Positions 27,251 to 37,600 of a stretch of DNA of 64,000 nucleotides are shown piece by piece. The position numbers and the translations under genes are program-made. Origin of the DNA: Methylocystis parvus OBBP (lineage in GTDB: Bacteria > Pseudomonadota > Alphaproteobacteria > Rhizobiales > Beijerinckiaceae). The stretch's first letter is position 1. The number at the start of each line of letters is the position of its first letter. The notes under the pieces are model-generated. The model saw nothing but the letters and a program-made list of their open reading frames with translations. It had not been told where the DNA came from and did no database searches. The stretch lies in NCBI RefSeq assembly GCF_027571405.1, contig NZ_CP092969.1, positions 124,001 to 188,000 on the forward strand, given 5' to 3'.

Positions 27251-27784
27251 AGCCTCGGCGCTCTCGCCCTTGCAGGTTGTGCCGTCGAACGAGAAAGTGT
27301 CGAACGCGGTCGTAGACGTGATGGTCGATGGCCGGATACGCCTGCAACCGCGTGCCATAGCCGAAATAAGCCGACCAACCGATCAAAAGTCTATTCAATC
27401 GGTCTCGCACGACAGGCCAGGCACCCGTATTTCCAGGCGTAACGAGGTCGCAATCTTCGTCTTGACCCGCTGAACATTTTTCTTGGATGGGCTTGCGCCC
27501 AGGCCCAGATACCCAATGAACATCCAGCCGATGCGTCGCGGACCGAGTGTGTAGCCAAGTAAGTCAAAGCTCTCCGTTCGGGCGTTCTTCACCGAGGCTT
27601 TCGCCTCGTTGAGCATCAGCCCGAGCTTCGTCATCACCGCCCTCGTCCACGCCAGCACCTCTTCCGCATGACCGCGGCTGAGGATGACGAAGTCGTCGGC
27701 GTAAGAGACGATGCGGGCGCGGAATGCTTCGCCGCGTCCGCTGAGACGCCATCGAGTCGAAAATATTTCGACACCCTTTGTCAT
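27192..27784 (-). pseudogene. group II intron reverse transcriptase remnant
   Basis: In one frame (27784 to about 27400) the minus strand encodes the RT active-site block RARIVSYADDFVILSRGHAE and NEAKASVKNARTESFDLLGY. In another (27410 to about 27192) it encodes the maturase end, RDRLNRLLIGWSAYFGYGTR then HVYDRVRHFLVRRHNLQGR. The N-terminal RT domains are missing and there is a frame change near 27410. The 3' end overlaps the IS630 remnant on the opposite strand. No intact intron domain V was recognised. Confidence 0.8.
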
Positions 27785-27869
27785 CGCTTTCTCAAAGAAA
27801 AAAGGCTAATATGATGTTGGATCTTTTGAACAACGGGTCATTACAAACTCACGCCCACGAAAGAAATAA

Positions 27870-28583
27870 ATGACAGCAGTAAATTTCAATTATTTCGAGG
27901 ACACGAAAATCAATGCGATTTTCGAAATGGATAATGTTATCGTTTTTGACCTGAATGGCCTAATTGTGGACGATGAGCTATTGCAATTGAAGGCAACAAA
28001 CGCGGCGCTTCGAGATTTCAGCATCCGATTATCCGAATCTGATTGGAGCGAATGCTGCATTGGCCATCGTCCGGGTGAATACATCCCGGCTCTCCTGACT
28101 AAGGCCCGACTAAGGGTCACAGCGGCATTGACTGAGGTCATTATTCGACGCAAGGACCACATCTATAGCTCCTACATACGAAATTCGCTTCATAACCTAA
28201 TCCGCCCTGGCGTGACCGACCTGATTGCCTACTGCGAGAAGAAAGGTTTACCTGTCGCATTAGCCTCTGGAACCACAAAGACCGGGGTGGAGACCATACT
28301 CGGACCAGACGGCCTAGGGATTATGGCTAAGTTCTCGTATGTAATCTGCGGAGATGAGGTTGCGCAGTCCAAACCTGACCCTGAAATTTACCTTAAGGTC
28401 CGCGCTGCGATGGGCGCAAGGAAAAGCTTCGTCGCTCTTGAGGATTCATACACCGGTGTAGAGGCTGCGATCGAAGCAGGAATGAGGTGCATTGCAGTTC
28501 CGAATAGATTTACATTGCATCACGATTTATCTCGCGCCACACTTCGTATCGACAGTCTTCAGAGAGATGCAAGAATCATTTGA
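27870..28583 (+). CDS. HAD-superfamily hydrolase with altered motif I
   Basis: A 237-aa beta-phosphoglucomutase-like HAD protein with a C1 cap. Motif I is VFDLNGLIVDDE: the nucleophile Asp27 is present, but the usual second Asp (general acid/base) is Asn29. Motif II is ALASGTTKTG, motif III GDEVAQSKPDPEIYL, motif IV VALEDSYTGVEAA. The substrate is unknown; the Asn suggests reduced phosphatase activity or a changed role. The gene is less GC-rich than the defence island and stands alone between transposon debris and a membrane-protein gene. Confidence 0.8.
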   Translation: MTAVNFNYFEDTKINAIFEMDNVIVFDLNGLIVDDELLQLKATNAALRDFSIRLSESDWSECCIGHRPGEYIPALLTKARLRVTAALTEVIIRRKDHIYSSYIRNSLHNLIRPGVTDLIAYCEKKGLPVALASGTTKTGVETILGPDGLGIMAKFSYVICGDEVAQSKPDPEIYLKVRAAMGARKSFVALEDSYTGVEAAIEAGMRCIAVPNRFTLHHDLSRATLRIDSLQRDARII

Positions 28584-28718
28584 GCGCGATTATCGCATAT
28601 ATAAACCTGCGTGAGAGGCCCTCTCGAGTCCGTGCGCAACGCACGTACCGACTAGACGTTTGGTTGGCAAGGGGATTAGGCTTCTTTTTAGCGTCAACCA
28701 TTTTGAGGACGGCCGGCT

Positions 28719-29435
28719 ATGGAGGCGTTCGCCGCTATTTTTAAAGAGCTTTACACGAGCTTCCTTCTCCGCGACTTCGTAGGAAAAATCGTGCCAGGCT
28801 CGATACTGTTGCTGGCCTTTGGATCACTGTTTACGCCAGTGCCGCAAGTCGTTAAGTCCGCTACGGACCGGACAACAACCCACTTTCTTGCCTTGGTTGC
28901 CGGGTTAGCTTGGACAATGGTTCTCGGCCTCCAGAACACTGCGACATCCTTGAAATTGTGGCGCTACTACCCGGAAACGGACGAAACGGGCGCGCCGCTA
29001 TCCGAAATGAATGCGCAAATCCTAGTTGAACAATTTCTTCAGATCGCTTGTCAGGCAGAACGTCAGCAATACGAGCGATTCGTTGTTATAAAAGAGGCGA
29101 CAGGCAACCTGTACATTAGCCTCCTCCTTTCGATTCCTTTGATCCTAGTTTCATTTTTTATGTATGAAGACATCGCTACGATAAAATCCGAGACCATTGG
29201 ATCTAACATCAAAGCTGTTCGCACGGTGATCGTCATCGCGATGGCCGCTTTGATTGTGGTCAGCCTGCGTGGGATGAACCAAGAGCATATTCACAAGCAG
29301 TATAATTTCGCAGCGGAGACCTTGAAACATCTTGATAAGCATTTCTGCAACGATGATGGAGCGCCTAAAAAGAATACAAAAGATGAGCCCAATGTCGAAA
29401 CGAAAACCCGCAGCGTCCCCAAACCACAGAAATAG
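28719..29435 (+). CDS. multi-pass membrane protein of unknown function
   Basis: A 238-aa product. Predicted membrane segments: about residues 25-40 (VPGSILLLAFGSLFTPV), 55-72 (LALVAGLAWTMVLGL), 130-150 (YISLLLSIPLILVSFFMY) and 170-185 (VRTVIVIAMAALIVVSL). A soluble basic tail ends KTRSVPKPQK. AGGACGG precedes the ATG. No family recognised. It may be an orphan accessory membrane protein; there is no partner in the same operon. Confidence 0.6.
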   Translation: MEAFAAIFKELYTSFLLRDFVGKIVPGSILLLAFGSLFTPVPQVVKSATDRTTTHFLALVAGLAWTMVLGLQNTATSLKLWRYYPETDETGAPLSEMNAQILVEQFLQIACQAERQQYERFVVIKEATGNLYISLLLSIPLILVSFFMYEDIATIKSETIGSNIKAVRTVIVIAMAALIVVSLRGMNQEHIHKQYNFAAETLKHLDKHFCNDDGAPKKNTKDEPNVETKTRSVPKPQK

Positions 29436-29480
29436 AAACTCCTAATGAGCTGCTGCCGGTTTCGTGGATGCCGGGTTAAG

Positions 29481-29565
29481 TTACCCCACCTTCTTTTCGA
29501 ACTCAACGGGGCTGACGTAGCAGATCGTCGAATGCCTGCGGACAGGGTTGTAGTCGGGGCGGAGC
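29481..29565 (-). pseudogene. IS3-family OrfB 3' remnant
   Basis: The minus strand reads RPDYNPVRRHSTICYVSPVE then FEKKVG and a TAA at 29481-29483, the conserved C-terminus of IS3-type OrfB (YNPxRRHSTIGYxSPxEFE). The remaining sequence up to the VapBC pair shows no other gene. Confidence 0.7.
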
Positions 29566-29742
29566 GACGGGAAGGGGGTGGGAACGAACACGTTGCACAA
29601 CCAGCTGGCGGTCTGTAATCATTGATAAGTACAGATTATCGATTGTGATCGAACCAAGACCTTGACTAAGTCGAAAAGATATCCAAAACTCCCAATAATC
29701 CCGTCGTTCGGAGCTTTCGGCCGGGGATTTCACGAGGCGTCC

Positions 29743-29991
29743 ATGCCCATCACCGTCAAAATCGGCGAGGCGAAAGCCCGCCTCTCGGAGCTTATCGCCA
29801 AGGTCGAAGCCGGCGAAGAGGTGGTCATCGCGCGCGGCCATGAGCCGGTGGCGCGGCTCGCCCCCCTCGACGTCGAGCGCCGCGCCGTGATTAAGAAGAC
29901 GATCGAGGACATCCGCGCTTTCCGCGCCCGCGCCAAACCCGTAACGGTCGACGAGCTCATCGCCTGGAAACACGAAGGCCATCGCTACTGA
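29743..29991 (+). CDS. Phd/YefM-like antitoxin of the VapC module
   Basis: An 82-aa protein starting at ATG 29743 (GAGG upstream). MPITVKIGEAKARLSELIAK followed by VEAGEEVVIARGHEPVARLA is the Phd/VapB N-terminal DNA-binding domain. The C-terminal tail (DIRAFRARAKPVTVDELIAW) would bind the PIN toxin. The stop codon shares one base with the toxin start (TGATG), so the pair is coupled. Confidence 0.87.
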   Translation: MPITVKIGEAKARLSELIAKVEAGEEVVIARGHEPVARLAPLDVERRAVIKKTIEDIRAFRARAKPVTVDELIAWKHEGHRY

Positions 29992-30407
29992 TGGCCTATG
30001 TGCTCGACGCCTCCTTCGCCGCCGCTTGGTTCCTGCCCGACGAGGCGAGCGACCTCGCCGATCGGCTGCTCGGCGAAATTTTGGCCAATCCGCCCGTCGT
30101 TCCGTCGCTGTTTCGCCATGAGCTGCGCAATCTGTTCCTGGTGGCCGAGCGCCGTAACCGCGTTTCCTCGTCCGAGATCGACGAGGCGTTGACCATGCTG
30201 GCGACGCTGCCGATCGCCGAGCGAGGGTCCGCGGCCGACTATGACGTCCTGCGTCTCGCCCGGAAGCACGGCTTGACCGCTTACGACGCCGCCTATCTGG
30301 CCCTCGCGCAATCCGACGGCCTGCCGCTGGCGACGCTCGACAAGAAGATGCTCGCGGCGGCGCGCGGCGAAAACATTGCGGTCATCGGCCCGCCGGAGGC
30401 GTCATGA
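29991..30407 (+). CDS. vapC: VapC-like PIN-domain toxin
   Basis: A 138-aa PIN ribonuclease. Acidic residues: Asp6 in YVLDASFAAAWFL, a Glu in RHELRNLFL, and Asp residues in LTAYDAAYLALAQ and LATLDKKML. VapC toxins cleave tRNA or rRNA and are neutralised by the upstream antitoxin. The gene overlaps the integrase gene downstream by 4 bp, so the TA pair and integrase are one transcription unit, which may stabilise the island. Confidence 0.88.
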   Translation: MAYVLDASFAAAWFLPDEASDLADRLLGEILANPPVVPSLFRHELRNLFLVAERRNRVSSSEIDEALTMLATLPIAERGSAADYDVLRLARKHGLTAYDAAYLALAQSDGLPLATLDKKMLAAARGENIAVIGPPEAS

Positions 30408-31537
30408 AGCCCAGCGACGATTGTCCGATCGACGCCCTCGCCGGGCTGCTGCCGATGGCGGCGCGCGATCGGCTCGCCGACGCGCTCGATCCGGCCGAAA
30501 TCGACACGCTCGCCCATCTCGCGAAGGCCGGGACCGGCGCGAATTCGCTGCGGGCGCTCGCCTCCGACCTCGCCTATCTTGAAGCCTGGTCGCGCGCCGC
30601 GACCGGCGCGCCGCTCGCTTGGCCGGCATCGGAAGCGAGCATTCTGCGCTTTATCGCCCATCATCTCTGGGACGAGGGTGAGCGCGAAAAGAATTCCGAT
30701 CACGGGATGCCCAAGGTCGTGGCCGAAGCCTTGCGCATCGACGGGAGATTGCGTGCCTCGGGCCCGCACGCGCCGGCGACCGTTCGTCGCCGCCTCGCGC
30801 TCTGGTCGACGCTGCATCGCTGGCAGGGCGTCGAAGGACCATTCAGCAGCCCGTCGATCCGCAACGCATTGCGTCTCGCCATTCGCGCCGCCGATCGCCC
30901 GCGTGGGAGGAAAAGCGCGCAGGCGATCACCCGCGACGTTCTCGACCAATTGCTTGCGACCTGCGGGCGGGGCAGGGCGGTCGACCTGCGCGATCGGGCT
31001 CTTCTGTTGCTGGCCTTTGGGTCGGGCGGGCGCCGTCGCTCGGAAATCGCCCGACTACGCGTCGACGACATCGACGAGCGCGAGCCAGTTCCCGCCGATC
31101 CGTCGGCGCCGGACGGACTGGTCTTACCCGTACTGGCCTTGCGCCTTCGCCGTACCAAGACCGCTTCCGCCGAGTCGGGCGAGAGCGCGCTCGTCGTTGG
31201 ACGGCCTGTCGAGGCCCTGCGCGCCTGGCTCGAATTTTCGAAGATCGACGGAGGACCGGTGTTTCGGCGCATTGATAGATGGGGTGCGATCGGCGCCGCC
31301 GCGCTCGACCCGCAAAGCGTCAACGCGGTCATAAAATCGCGATGCGCCGCCGCCGATCTCGATCCGAAGCAATTTTCGGCGCATGGACTGCGCTCGGGCT
31401 ACCTCACGCAAGCGGCGCGCGAAGGCGTGCCGCTGCCTGAAGCCATGCAGCAATCACAGCACCGCTCTCTGCAGCAGGCAGCCCGCTATTACAACGAGGC
31501 GCAAATCGCGCGGGGCAGGGCGGCGCGGTTGGCGTGA
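30404..31537 (+). CDS. tyrosine-family site-specific integrase
   Basis: A 377-aa tyrosine recombinase. The N-terminal SAM-like core-binding domain spans about 1-170. The catalytic Arg lies in SGGRRRSEIARLRVDDID, HxxR in AHGLRSGYLTQAA, the third His in QQSQHRSLQQAA and the nucleophile in ARYYNEAQ. It overlaps vapC by 4 bp (ATGA). The last 25 bp of its coding sequence are repeated at 51400-51424, so its own 3' end is the probable attachment site. It likely catalyses integration and excision of the adjacent cassette. Confidence 0.9.
   Translation: MKPSDDCPIDALAGLLPMAARDRLADALDPAEIDTLAHLAKAGTGANSLRALASDLAYLEAWSRAATGAPLAWPASEASILRFIAHHLWDEGEREKNSDHGMPKVVAEALRIDGRLRASGPHAPATVRRRLALWSTLHRWQGVEGPFSSPSIRNALRLAIRAADRPRGRKSAQAITRDVLDQLLATCGRGRAVDLRDRALLLLAFGSGGRRRSEIARLRVDDIDEREPVPADPSAPDGLVLPVLALRLRRTKTASAESGESALVVGRPVEALRAWLEFSKIDGGPVFRRIDRWGAIGAAALDPQSVNAVIKSRCAAADLDPKQFSAHGLRSGYLTQAAREGVPLPEAMQQSQHRSLQQAARYYNEAQIARGRAARLA
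31508..31532 (+). repeat. attL-like direct repeat in integrase 3' end
   Basis: The 25-bp segment (GCGCGGGGCAGGGCGGCGCG plus GTTGG) encodes the integrase end ARGRAARL. It recurs at 51400-51424 with one substitution (C to T). The two copies flank the block from DUF6361 to the HEPN-like gene. Confidence 0.75.
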
Positions 31538-31583
31538 GCGATGGCGTGAGGTTTCGGAGAGCAAATTGCTGGGATATTAAGTC

Positions 31584-32801
31584 ATGCAGGCAAGCTTCGG
31601 ATGGACTCTCTTATCACGAGACGCGCTACGGCGAGCGGAGAAACAGCTCCGCGACGCCGCTGACGGTGTTCGTGATGAAGTCGGCTTCCTTGCACTTCAT
31701 CAGGCGTACGCTGATCGGTTTTTCCCCGGGACATCGGTTCTGCATACGCGCCTTCGATACGTCCTCTTTGTGCCTTGGCTTTACGAGAAGGTAACGCAGC
31801 AACGAGATCGCCACCACATCTCCGCAGCGGTCGAGAACCAGGAAATAATTCTTGCCCGTCGTCTAAAAAAAGCAAAGGAATTCGGAGTTATTGGGGGGCG
31901 CAGTCTTCCTAAACCGACTACCCAGCCGCCGACACTGGTTTACTGGTCAGCGCTTTCTGCGTGGCGCATTCTTCGCCCAAATGCGAGCGGCACAATTCCA
32001 TCTCGCCAGACCGTCCATCGTATCATTGCGAGACAAGCTGTGCGCCCGCAGATGCACGACGACGACAGGCAACTACTTGTAGAAGATGAGGCTCTGTTCT
32101 ACTCCGTTCCAAAACCTCCTCCTGCGTGGCACGATCACGAACAGCGGCTGGATTTCCAACTTGCCACCGGCGAGAAGCGCTTCCTTCGCAATTGCTTCCT
32201 TTCAGTAGCTCGTCCTGACAGTGGTGGCTCCCCTTCGCTTCTGGCTCGGCTAGTTGAACATAATGTCGAGGTCACGGACCGCCTGGAGCTGTGGTCCCCA
32301 ATTGTTAAAGCTGCGGCAGATCATGCCGACCGGGAAGCGTTGCTTCGCGCCAAACAGGCAGCAGCGCTCTCGGCTATCGGCCGAGGCGTTTATGCGGCAC
32401 TGGTTGAGACGCTACGTGAAGAGCATGACGGCCTGCCGACCGATGAACTCCATCGGAAAAACCTGAAGGATGTCTGCGACAAGTTCGCTAACGATGCCCT
32501 CGCTTTAGACATTGACGGAGTCAGCTTTGATGCGACTTTGATTCCCGGCGGCATTCTTGGCGTACTGCGAGAAACGCAAGCCTGGCTCCGCAACCAGACC
32601 AAAAGTTTGAATGGGCTATACGACGTTTATCAAACTGCCGAATCCCACCGCAAAGGGCGACGGGCACGGCTCACAAAAAGCCTCGCCGGTCGGGAGAAAC
32701 GCGCCGAATGGCTACCCGATCAGCATCCTCTCGCAGCACCCTTGCATTACCGATGGGGTAACGTCCGGCAATTGCTCATGGATTTGCAGGAGACACCATG
32801 A
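31584..32801 (+). CDS. DUF6361-family protein
   Basis: A 405-aa protein whose N-terminus follows the DUF6361 plan: FGWTLLSRDALRRAEKQLRD, then DEVGFLALHQAYADRFFPGT and SVLHTRLRYVLFVPWLYEKV. The middle and C-terminus are helical with no catalytic motif I recognise. It is the first gene after the attL-like repeat and overlaps the PLD gene by ATGA, so it forms a unit with the PLD and helicase genes. The role is unknown; as the leading gene of a nuclease-helicase triad it may be the specificity or sensing part. Confidence 0.6.
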   Translation: MQASFGWTLLSRDALRRAEKQLRDAADGVRDEVGFLALHQAYADRFFPGTSVLHTRLRYVLFVPWLYEKVTQQRDRHHISAAVENQEIILARRLKKAKEFGVIGGRSLPKPTTQPPTLVYWSALSAWRILRPNASGTIPSRQTVHRIIARQAVRPQMHDDDRQLLVEDEALFYSVPKPPPAWHDHEQRLDFQLATGEKRFLRNCFLSVARPDSGGSPSLLARLVEHNVEVTDRLELWSPIVKAAADHADREALLRAKQAAALSAIGRGVYAALVETLREEHDGLPTDELHRKNLKDVCDKFANDALALDIDGVSFDATLIPGGILGVLRETQAWLRNQTKSLNGLYDVYQTAESHRKGRRARLTKSLAGREKRAEWLPDQHPLAAPLHYRWGNVRQLLMDLQETP

Positions 32802-34621
32802 GCACAGGGCATTGGTCGAACGTGTCGTACCTGGATGCCATCCGTCCCGATCCGGGGTGGCGAACGGAATATGCATTGCTCGCTAGCTACTCTGCCGACA
32901 TGGTAGCACTTGTTGCCGCCCTCCTCGCGCTTGCCGGCCTAGATGATGACCGGGGATCGGGGAGCAAGGTCGATTTTGCAAAAGCCGTGGATGCCTTGGC
33001 AGACCGCGTGCGCCTTGTTGCCCAGGCGGGGCGGTTGATCGCTCCTCTGAAGCCCCCAAAAATACTTGCGATTCTCGATCGCTATGTCTGTGAAGTGAAT
33101 CTCCATGAATCCGTAGCGTCGTGGCATCCCAAAGTAGCGCTGGCAAAGCAGGCCAGTGAAGACGGAAGTACCTCTCAATGGCGGCTCTGGATGGGAAGCC
33201 GAAACCTAACGCGAGACCTCGCCTGGGATGTCGGCCTTACACTAGTCGGCCGGATTGGCGGCTCAGGATCCGAAGTGCCGGGAATCCCGGAACTCGGTGC
33301 AACACTTGCTCAGCACGCGAAACTACCGGGACTCACTGCCCGCAAGATTAGATCGGAACTGCAGCAGGTTCGCTGGGATTCTCCGCCCGGTTGCGCCTTG
33401 AAGAGTCTCCGCTTGTTCACAGGAACGGAAAGCCGCACCGTCCCGCCGGAACCGCCGAAGGTTAAGAAACTCGTCATCGTTAGCCCTTTCCTTGACGGCA
33501 CCATTATCGAAGCACTCGGGAAGTGGGGCGATGCACAGACAAGCCGCACGCTGGTTTCAACGCGATCTGAAATGACGAAGCTTGCCGCCCAGGCAGGCAA
33601 GCCCTTGGCCGCTTTCGACGACCTCTTGTTGCTTGATGCGCCCGCGCCTGATGATCTGGCTGAATCCGATGCTGCGGATCGGGAAAACGCCGGCGCACAG
33701 GACGAAGAACCTGAACCGCGCGGGCTGCACGCCAAGCTGATCTACGCGGAGGGTTCGGGCGGGAGGCGGATTTGGACGGGAAGTGCAAACGCAACGCGGC
33801 GGGGCTGGATCGGGCCGAATAGCGAAGTGATTGCCGAGATGGAGGTCACGTCGGAAGTCACTGCGGGGCTTGATGATTTCGTGAAGTCGGCACTGACTAT
33901 TCGGCACGACGAGTTGGGCGACGCCGTTGAGCCGGATGAAATCGAGCAACGGCTCGAGGAGGCAAGAAAACACGTTGCCGGTTTCTGGGCCGTCACCCAG
34001 CGTGTTGACGACTCCATGCCAACGCTCGTGAGCGCAACCGACCCGAACCCGCCGGATGACGGCATTGAATTGTCCGTCGGTCTGCTCGGTGCCGCTCAGG
34101 TTCTCTGGCCAAGGGGAGCCACGACCCTGCCGTTACTGCGCGTTGCTGAAGGTGATGTCACGGAACTCGTGATGTGTCAGCTGACTATGGGCGATGCGAG
34201 TTTGTCATGGCTCCAGCGAGCACCGATCGACCCGAGGCCCGGAGAAGAGAGGGATCGGCAGGCGCTGGCCCGCTATCTCGATCCCCGGACGTTCCTGTTG
34301 TGGGTCAGGTCGTTGTTGACCGGGGAGCCGTGTGGGGATGGCGGCGGCGACTGGGACGACCAGGCGGATTCGCAGTCCCGCAGGGCGCTAAAAAAATCTG
34401 GCCCGACGTGGTGGGCACCCACTATCGAGGAGGTTCTGAAATCTTGGAGCCGCGATCCGTCCAGCCTCACCCAGATTGACAAGAGATTACGACAATACCT
34501 GAAGCTCTACGAGCAACAGACGGATTCGGAACTCACACCCGATGAGTGGAAGGTCGTCGCCGACTTTCACGCGACGTGGCAGGTTGTCTGTCGCTCCCTC
34601 CTCATGGAGCAGCAACGATGA
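32798..34621 (+). CDS. phospholipase D-like (HKD) nuclease-type protein
   Basis: A 607-aa protein with two PLD half-motifs. The first is SWHPKVALAK (His about 110) with WMGSRNLTRD about 24 residues later. The second is GLHAKLIYAEG (about 310) with WTGSANATRRGW. The spacing H-x-K ... G-S-x-N is that of PLD-superfamily nucleases (Nuc, BfiI, DrmC-like). The conserved Asp of HxKxxxxD is not evident in either half, which is common in divergent defence PLDs. The C-terminus is helical. It overlaps both neighbours by ATGA. Confidence 0.75.
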   Translation: MSTGHWSNVSYLDAIRPDPGWRTEYALLASYSADMVALVAALLALAGLDDDRGSGSKVDFAKAVDALADRVRLVAQAGRLIAPLKPPKILAILDRYVCEVNLHESVASWHPKVALAKQASEDGSTSQWRLWMGSRNLTRDLAWDVGLTLVGRIGGSGSEVPGIPELGATLAQHAKLPGLTARKIRSELQQVRWDSPPGCALKSLRLFTGTESRTVPPEPPKVKKLVIVSPFLDGTIIEALGKWGDAQTSRTLVSTRSEMTKLAAQAGKPLAAFDDLLLLDAPAPDDLAESDAADRENAGAQDEEPEPRGLHAKLIYAEGSGGRRIWTGSANATRRGWIGPNSEVIAEMEVTSEVTAGLDDFVKSALTIRHDELGDAVEPDEIEQRLEEARKHVAGFWAVTQRVDDSMPTLVSATDPNPPDDGIELSVGLLGAAQVLWPRGATTLPLLRVAEGDVTELVMCQLTMGDASLSWLQRAPIDPRPGEERDRQALARYLDPRTFLLWVRSLLTGEPCGDGGGDWDDQADSQSRRALKKSGPTWWAPTIEEVLKSWSRDPSSLTQIDKRLRQYLKLYEQQTDSELTPDEWKVVADFHATWQVVCRSLLMEQQR

Positions 34622-37600
34622 CCCCGCTCAAGCCGTTTCAAGAATCGACCGTGCGATCCGTGTTGGCGGCATTCCGCAGACGCAAGCGGGCGCGCCGCTT
34701 TCTAGTTGCCGATGAGGTCGGCTTGGGAAAGACGGTCGTTGCCCAGCACGTCGTACAACGGATGGCCGAAGGCCTGGGCCGTCCGTTGGTCGTGTTCTAT
34801 ATGTGCAGCAACCTGGCGATTGCTCGGCAAAATCGGCGGAAATTGCTGGAAATCCTCCCCTCGAATGAACGCGAGGATGCAGACTGCCCCATTGATCGCC
34901 TGTCGCTGCTTCCGGCCAGCGAACGCCCCACACACAAGACGTTCCATCTTTATTCACTCACCCCGGACACTTCCATTCCCATCCGCAAACGGCATCGGCG
35001 GGACGGGAGGCAGGAAGAGCGGGCACTCGTTCATGCCTTAGTGGAGCAGGTCTGGCCCAAGCTCTTCGACGAATGGGGCAAGGACGTGTTCCAGGGCAGC
35101 GCGTCCGTGAACTGGAAACACAACGTCAAAGAGCAACGAAGCAAGGCTACCGACAGCGGCTTGCGTGAGGCTTTTAAGGCATCCGTCAGGCAAGAATTCA
35201 ATCTAGCTCCCTATCAGCAACTTCTGCCTGAACTCCGCGCCCGAGAGTTGGACGGATTGGAGTTGATTTCGCATCTGCGGAACGCGCTGGCAGCGAGCGC
35301 GGTTGAAGAGGTGAAACCCGACCTTGTGATCTTCGACGAGTTCCAGCGATTTCGCGATCTGATCGAACCCCAACAGGACGAAGCCGCTCAACGGGTCATC
35401 GGAAGGCTTCGCGGCGACGACTCTGATGATCCGCCCGCACTGCTGCTGCTGTCGGCAACGCCGTACCGGCTGTATGCCCGCCGATGGGAAGAGGAGACTG
35501 GCACGTCACATCGCGCAGAATTCTTCGAGCTGGTGGAGTTTCTGTACGGTGGCGACGCCGCGGCAAAACGGAAGCGCAAGCAGGCAGAAGAAGCGTTCTC
35601 AAAGCTGGAAACCGAACTTCGCAAGGGGCAGCCAACCTCAGCCGAGGCGCGAGCAGCCCGAAACGAGGTCGAGAGCCTACTCTGTCCGATCGTCTCCCGA
35701 ACAGAACGTGCTTCGCATGACGATGGCTGGGATCATTTCGAGACACGGCCGGTGCAAGCGCCTGTGGCACCCGAGGATTTGACCGTCTTCAAGCACCTAT
35801 CCCGCAGCCTTGACGACACCCACCGCCCTGATGCCGTGCCATATTGGACTTCAATCCCCCTGCCGATGCAGACGATGGGCAATCACTACGTCGCCTGGAA
35901 GTCGGCAACGACAGCGGACACGCACGGAACGCCACTCCTCAGCAAAGAGATGCGGGATGGCTTTGAAGCGCCGGACTCGTGGCCGCATCCCCGTCTCAGA
36001 GCGCTTCAGGAACTTGCGCCTGCAACACAGTTAGCAATCCCTTGGCTATCGCCAACGGCAACGTGGTGGCCGCTGCGCGGAGTCTGGAAGAGTCAGGAAT
36101 CCCCGTTACGGAAACTGCTGGTGTTCAGCCGATTTCGCGCGGTTCCTCAGGCCATTGCTGCGGCCTTGAGCTTCGACCTCGAAGCCGAGTTGCTCGGCGG
36201 CGACAGGATGACTTACGAGGACGTGTCGCGCCGCAAGCTGCTCTCCGCAACGGAGCGGCATCCGCTGCTCGGTTTGTTTCACCCCTCTCCTTTCCTCGTT
36301 GAGAAAACCGACCCTCTCGAGGCCAGAAGCAGTGATCTTCGCGTAATCCGCCGCGAGGTGCGCCGCCAACTGAAGAAGGCGATTTCGGCCTTGGGCGTAA
36401 CCATCCGCGAGGATGCACCGTCCCTGCCGATTTGGAAAATGCTAGGCCGCCTTGAACGCCAAGCGGGAAACTGGCGGTGGATTCAGCGGGGATGGTGGCA
36501 GCTTCGGCGAGAGATCGCCACCGGCGAAGAGGATGCTGGGCTTGCCCAACTCTTGACGGATTGGGGCGAGGAAGCCGAACGCTCGATCCACTCGATAAAG
36601 CCGGCCAGCTTCGAGCTTCTTGTGGATTACGCCCTCGGTTCACCCGGGGTTGCCCTCGGTAGAGCATTGCTGCGCCACTGGTCCGGAGCGGTTGGCGAGG
36701 GTGGTTTTGCCAACACACTGTCCGCCTCTTGGAACGGGCTACGAAACTACCTCGACCAGCGGTGCTTTTATTCCCTTCTCCGCAAGGGGAAGGAATCCTA
36801 CCCAGATGCGATACTGCGGGCCGTGGTTGACGGGAATCTCGAAGCGGTCTTGGACGAGCATCTCTGGCTCATTTCGCAGTTGCAGAGTTTGAGCGAGGAC
36901 GAACTTGCCGACGAACTCCGCGACGGTCTCACGATCAAGAGCGGCCGTTTCTCATTTCACCCGTTACAGGGCAACCGCGACGACACGTTCTCTCTCCGAT
37001 GTCACGTCGCGATGCCCTTCGTTCAATCCAGGGTCGGCACTCTCGAACGTGGGGAGAAGCCGATCCGCACGGACGAAATGCGCCGTGCTTTCAATACCCC
37101 ATTCTGGCCCTACGTCCTGGCAACAACCTCCGTCGGCCAGGAAGGACTCGACTTCCATGCTTGGTGCGACACGCTCGTCCATTGGGATTTATGCCGGAAC
37201 CCGGTTGACCTTGAGCAACGCGAAGGGAGGATTCAGAGGTTCGGGGGCTTATCGGTTCGCCGCGCCATCGCCCAAAACCAACAAGTCAGGCAACAAGCCA
37301 TGACAGAGCGACGCCTGGGAGAAAGCCTGTGGGCGAGGATCGCAGCGATTGCCAACGACACAATGGGCGATGCGTCCGGCCTTGCTCCCTGGTGGGTCTG
37401 CAAGGACGGCAAGGTCACGCGTTACGTTTTTGATGTGCCGACGAGCGAGCAGAAGCACTGGCTTCAATGGATGAAGGAGCAGCGGCTGCTCTACCGCCTT
37501 GCACTGGGGCAGCCCAACCAGGAGGACTTGATCGAGATTCTGTCCTGCAAGGTGGAAGTGAACCCGGAAACCATCCGACAAGCAGTTGCCAACCTCTCCC

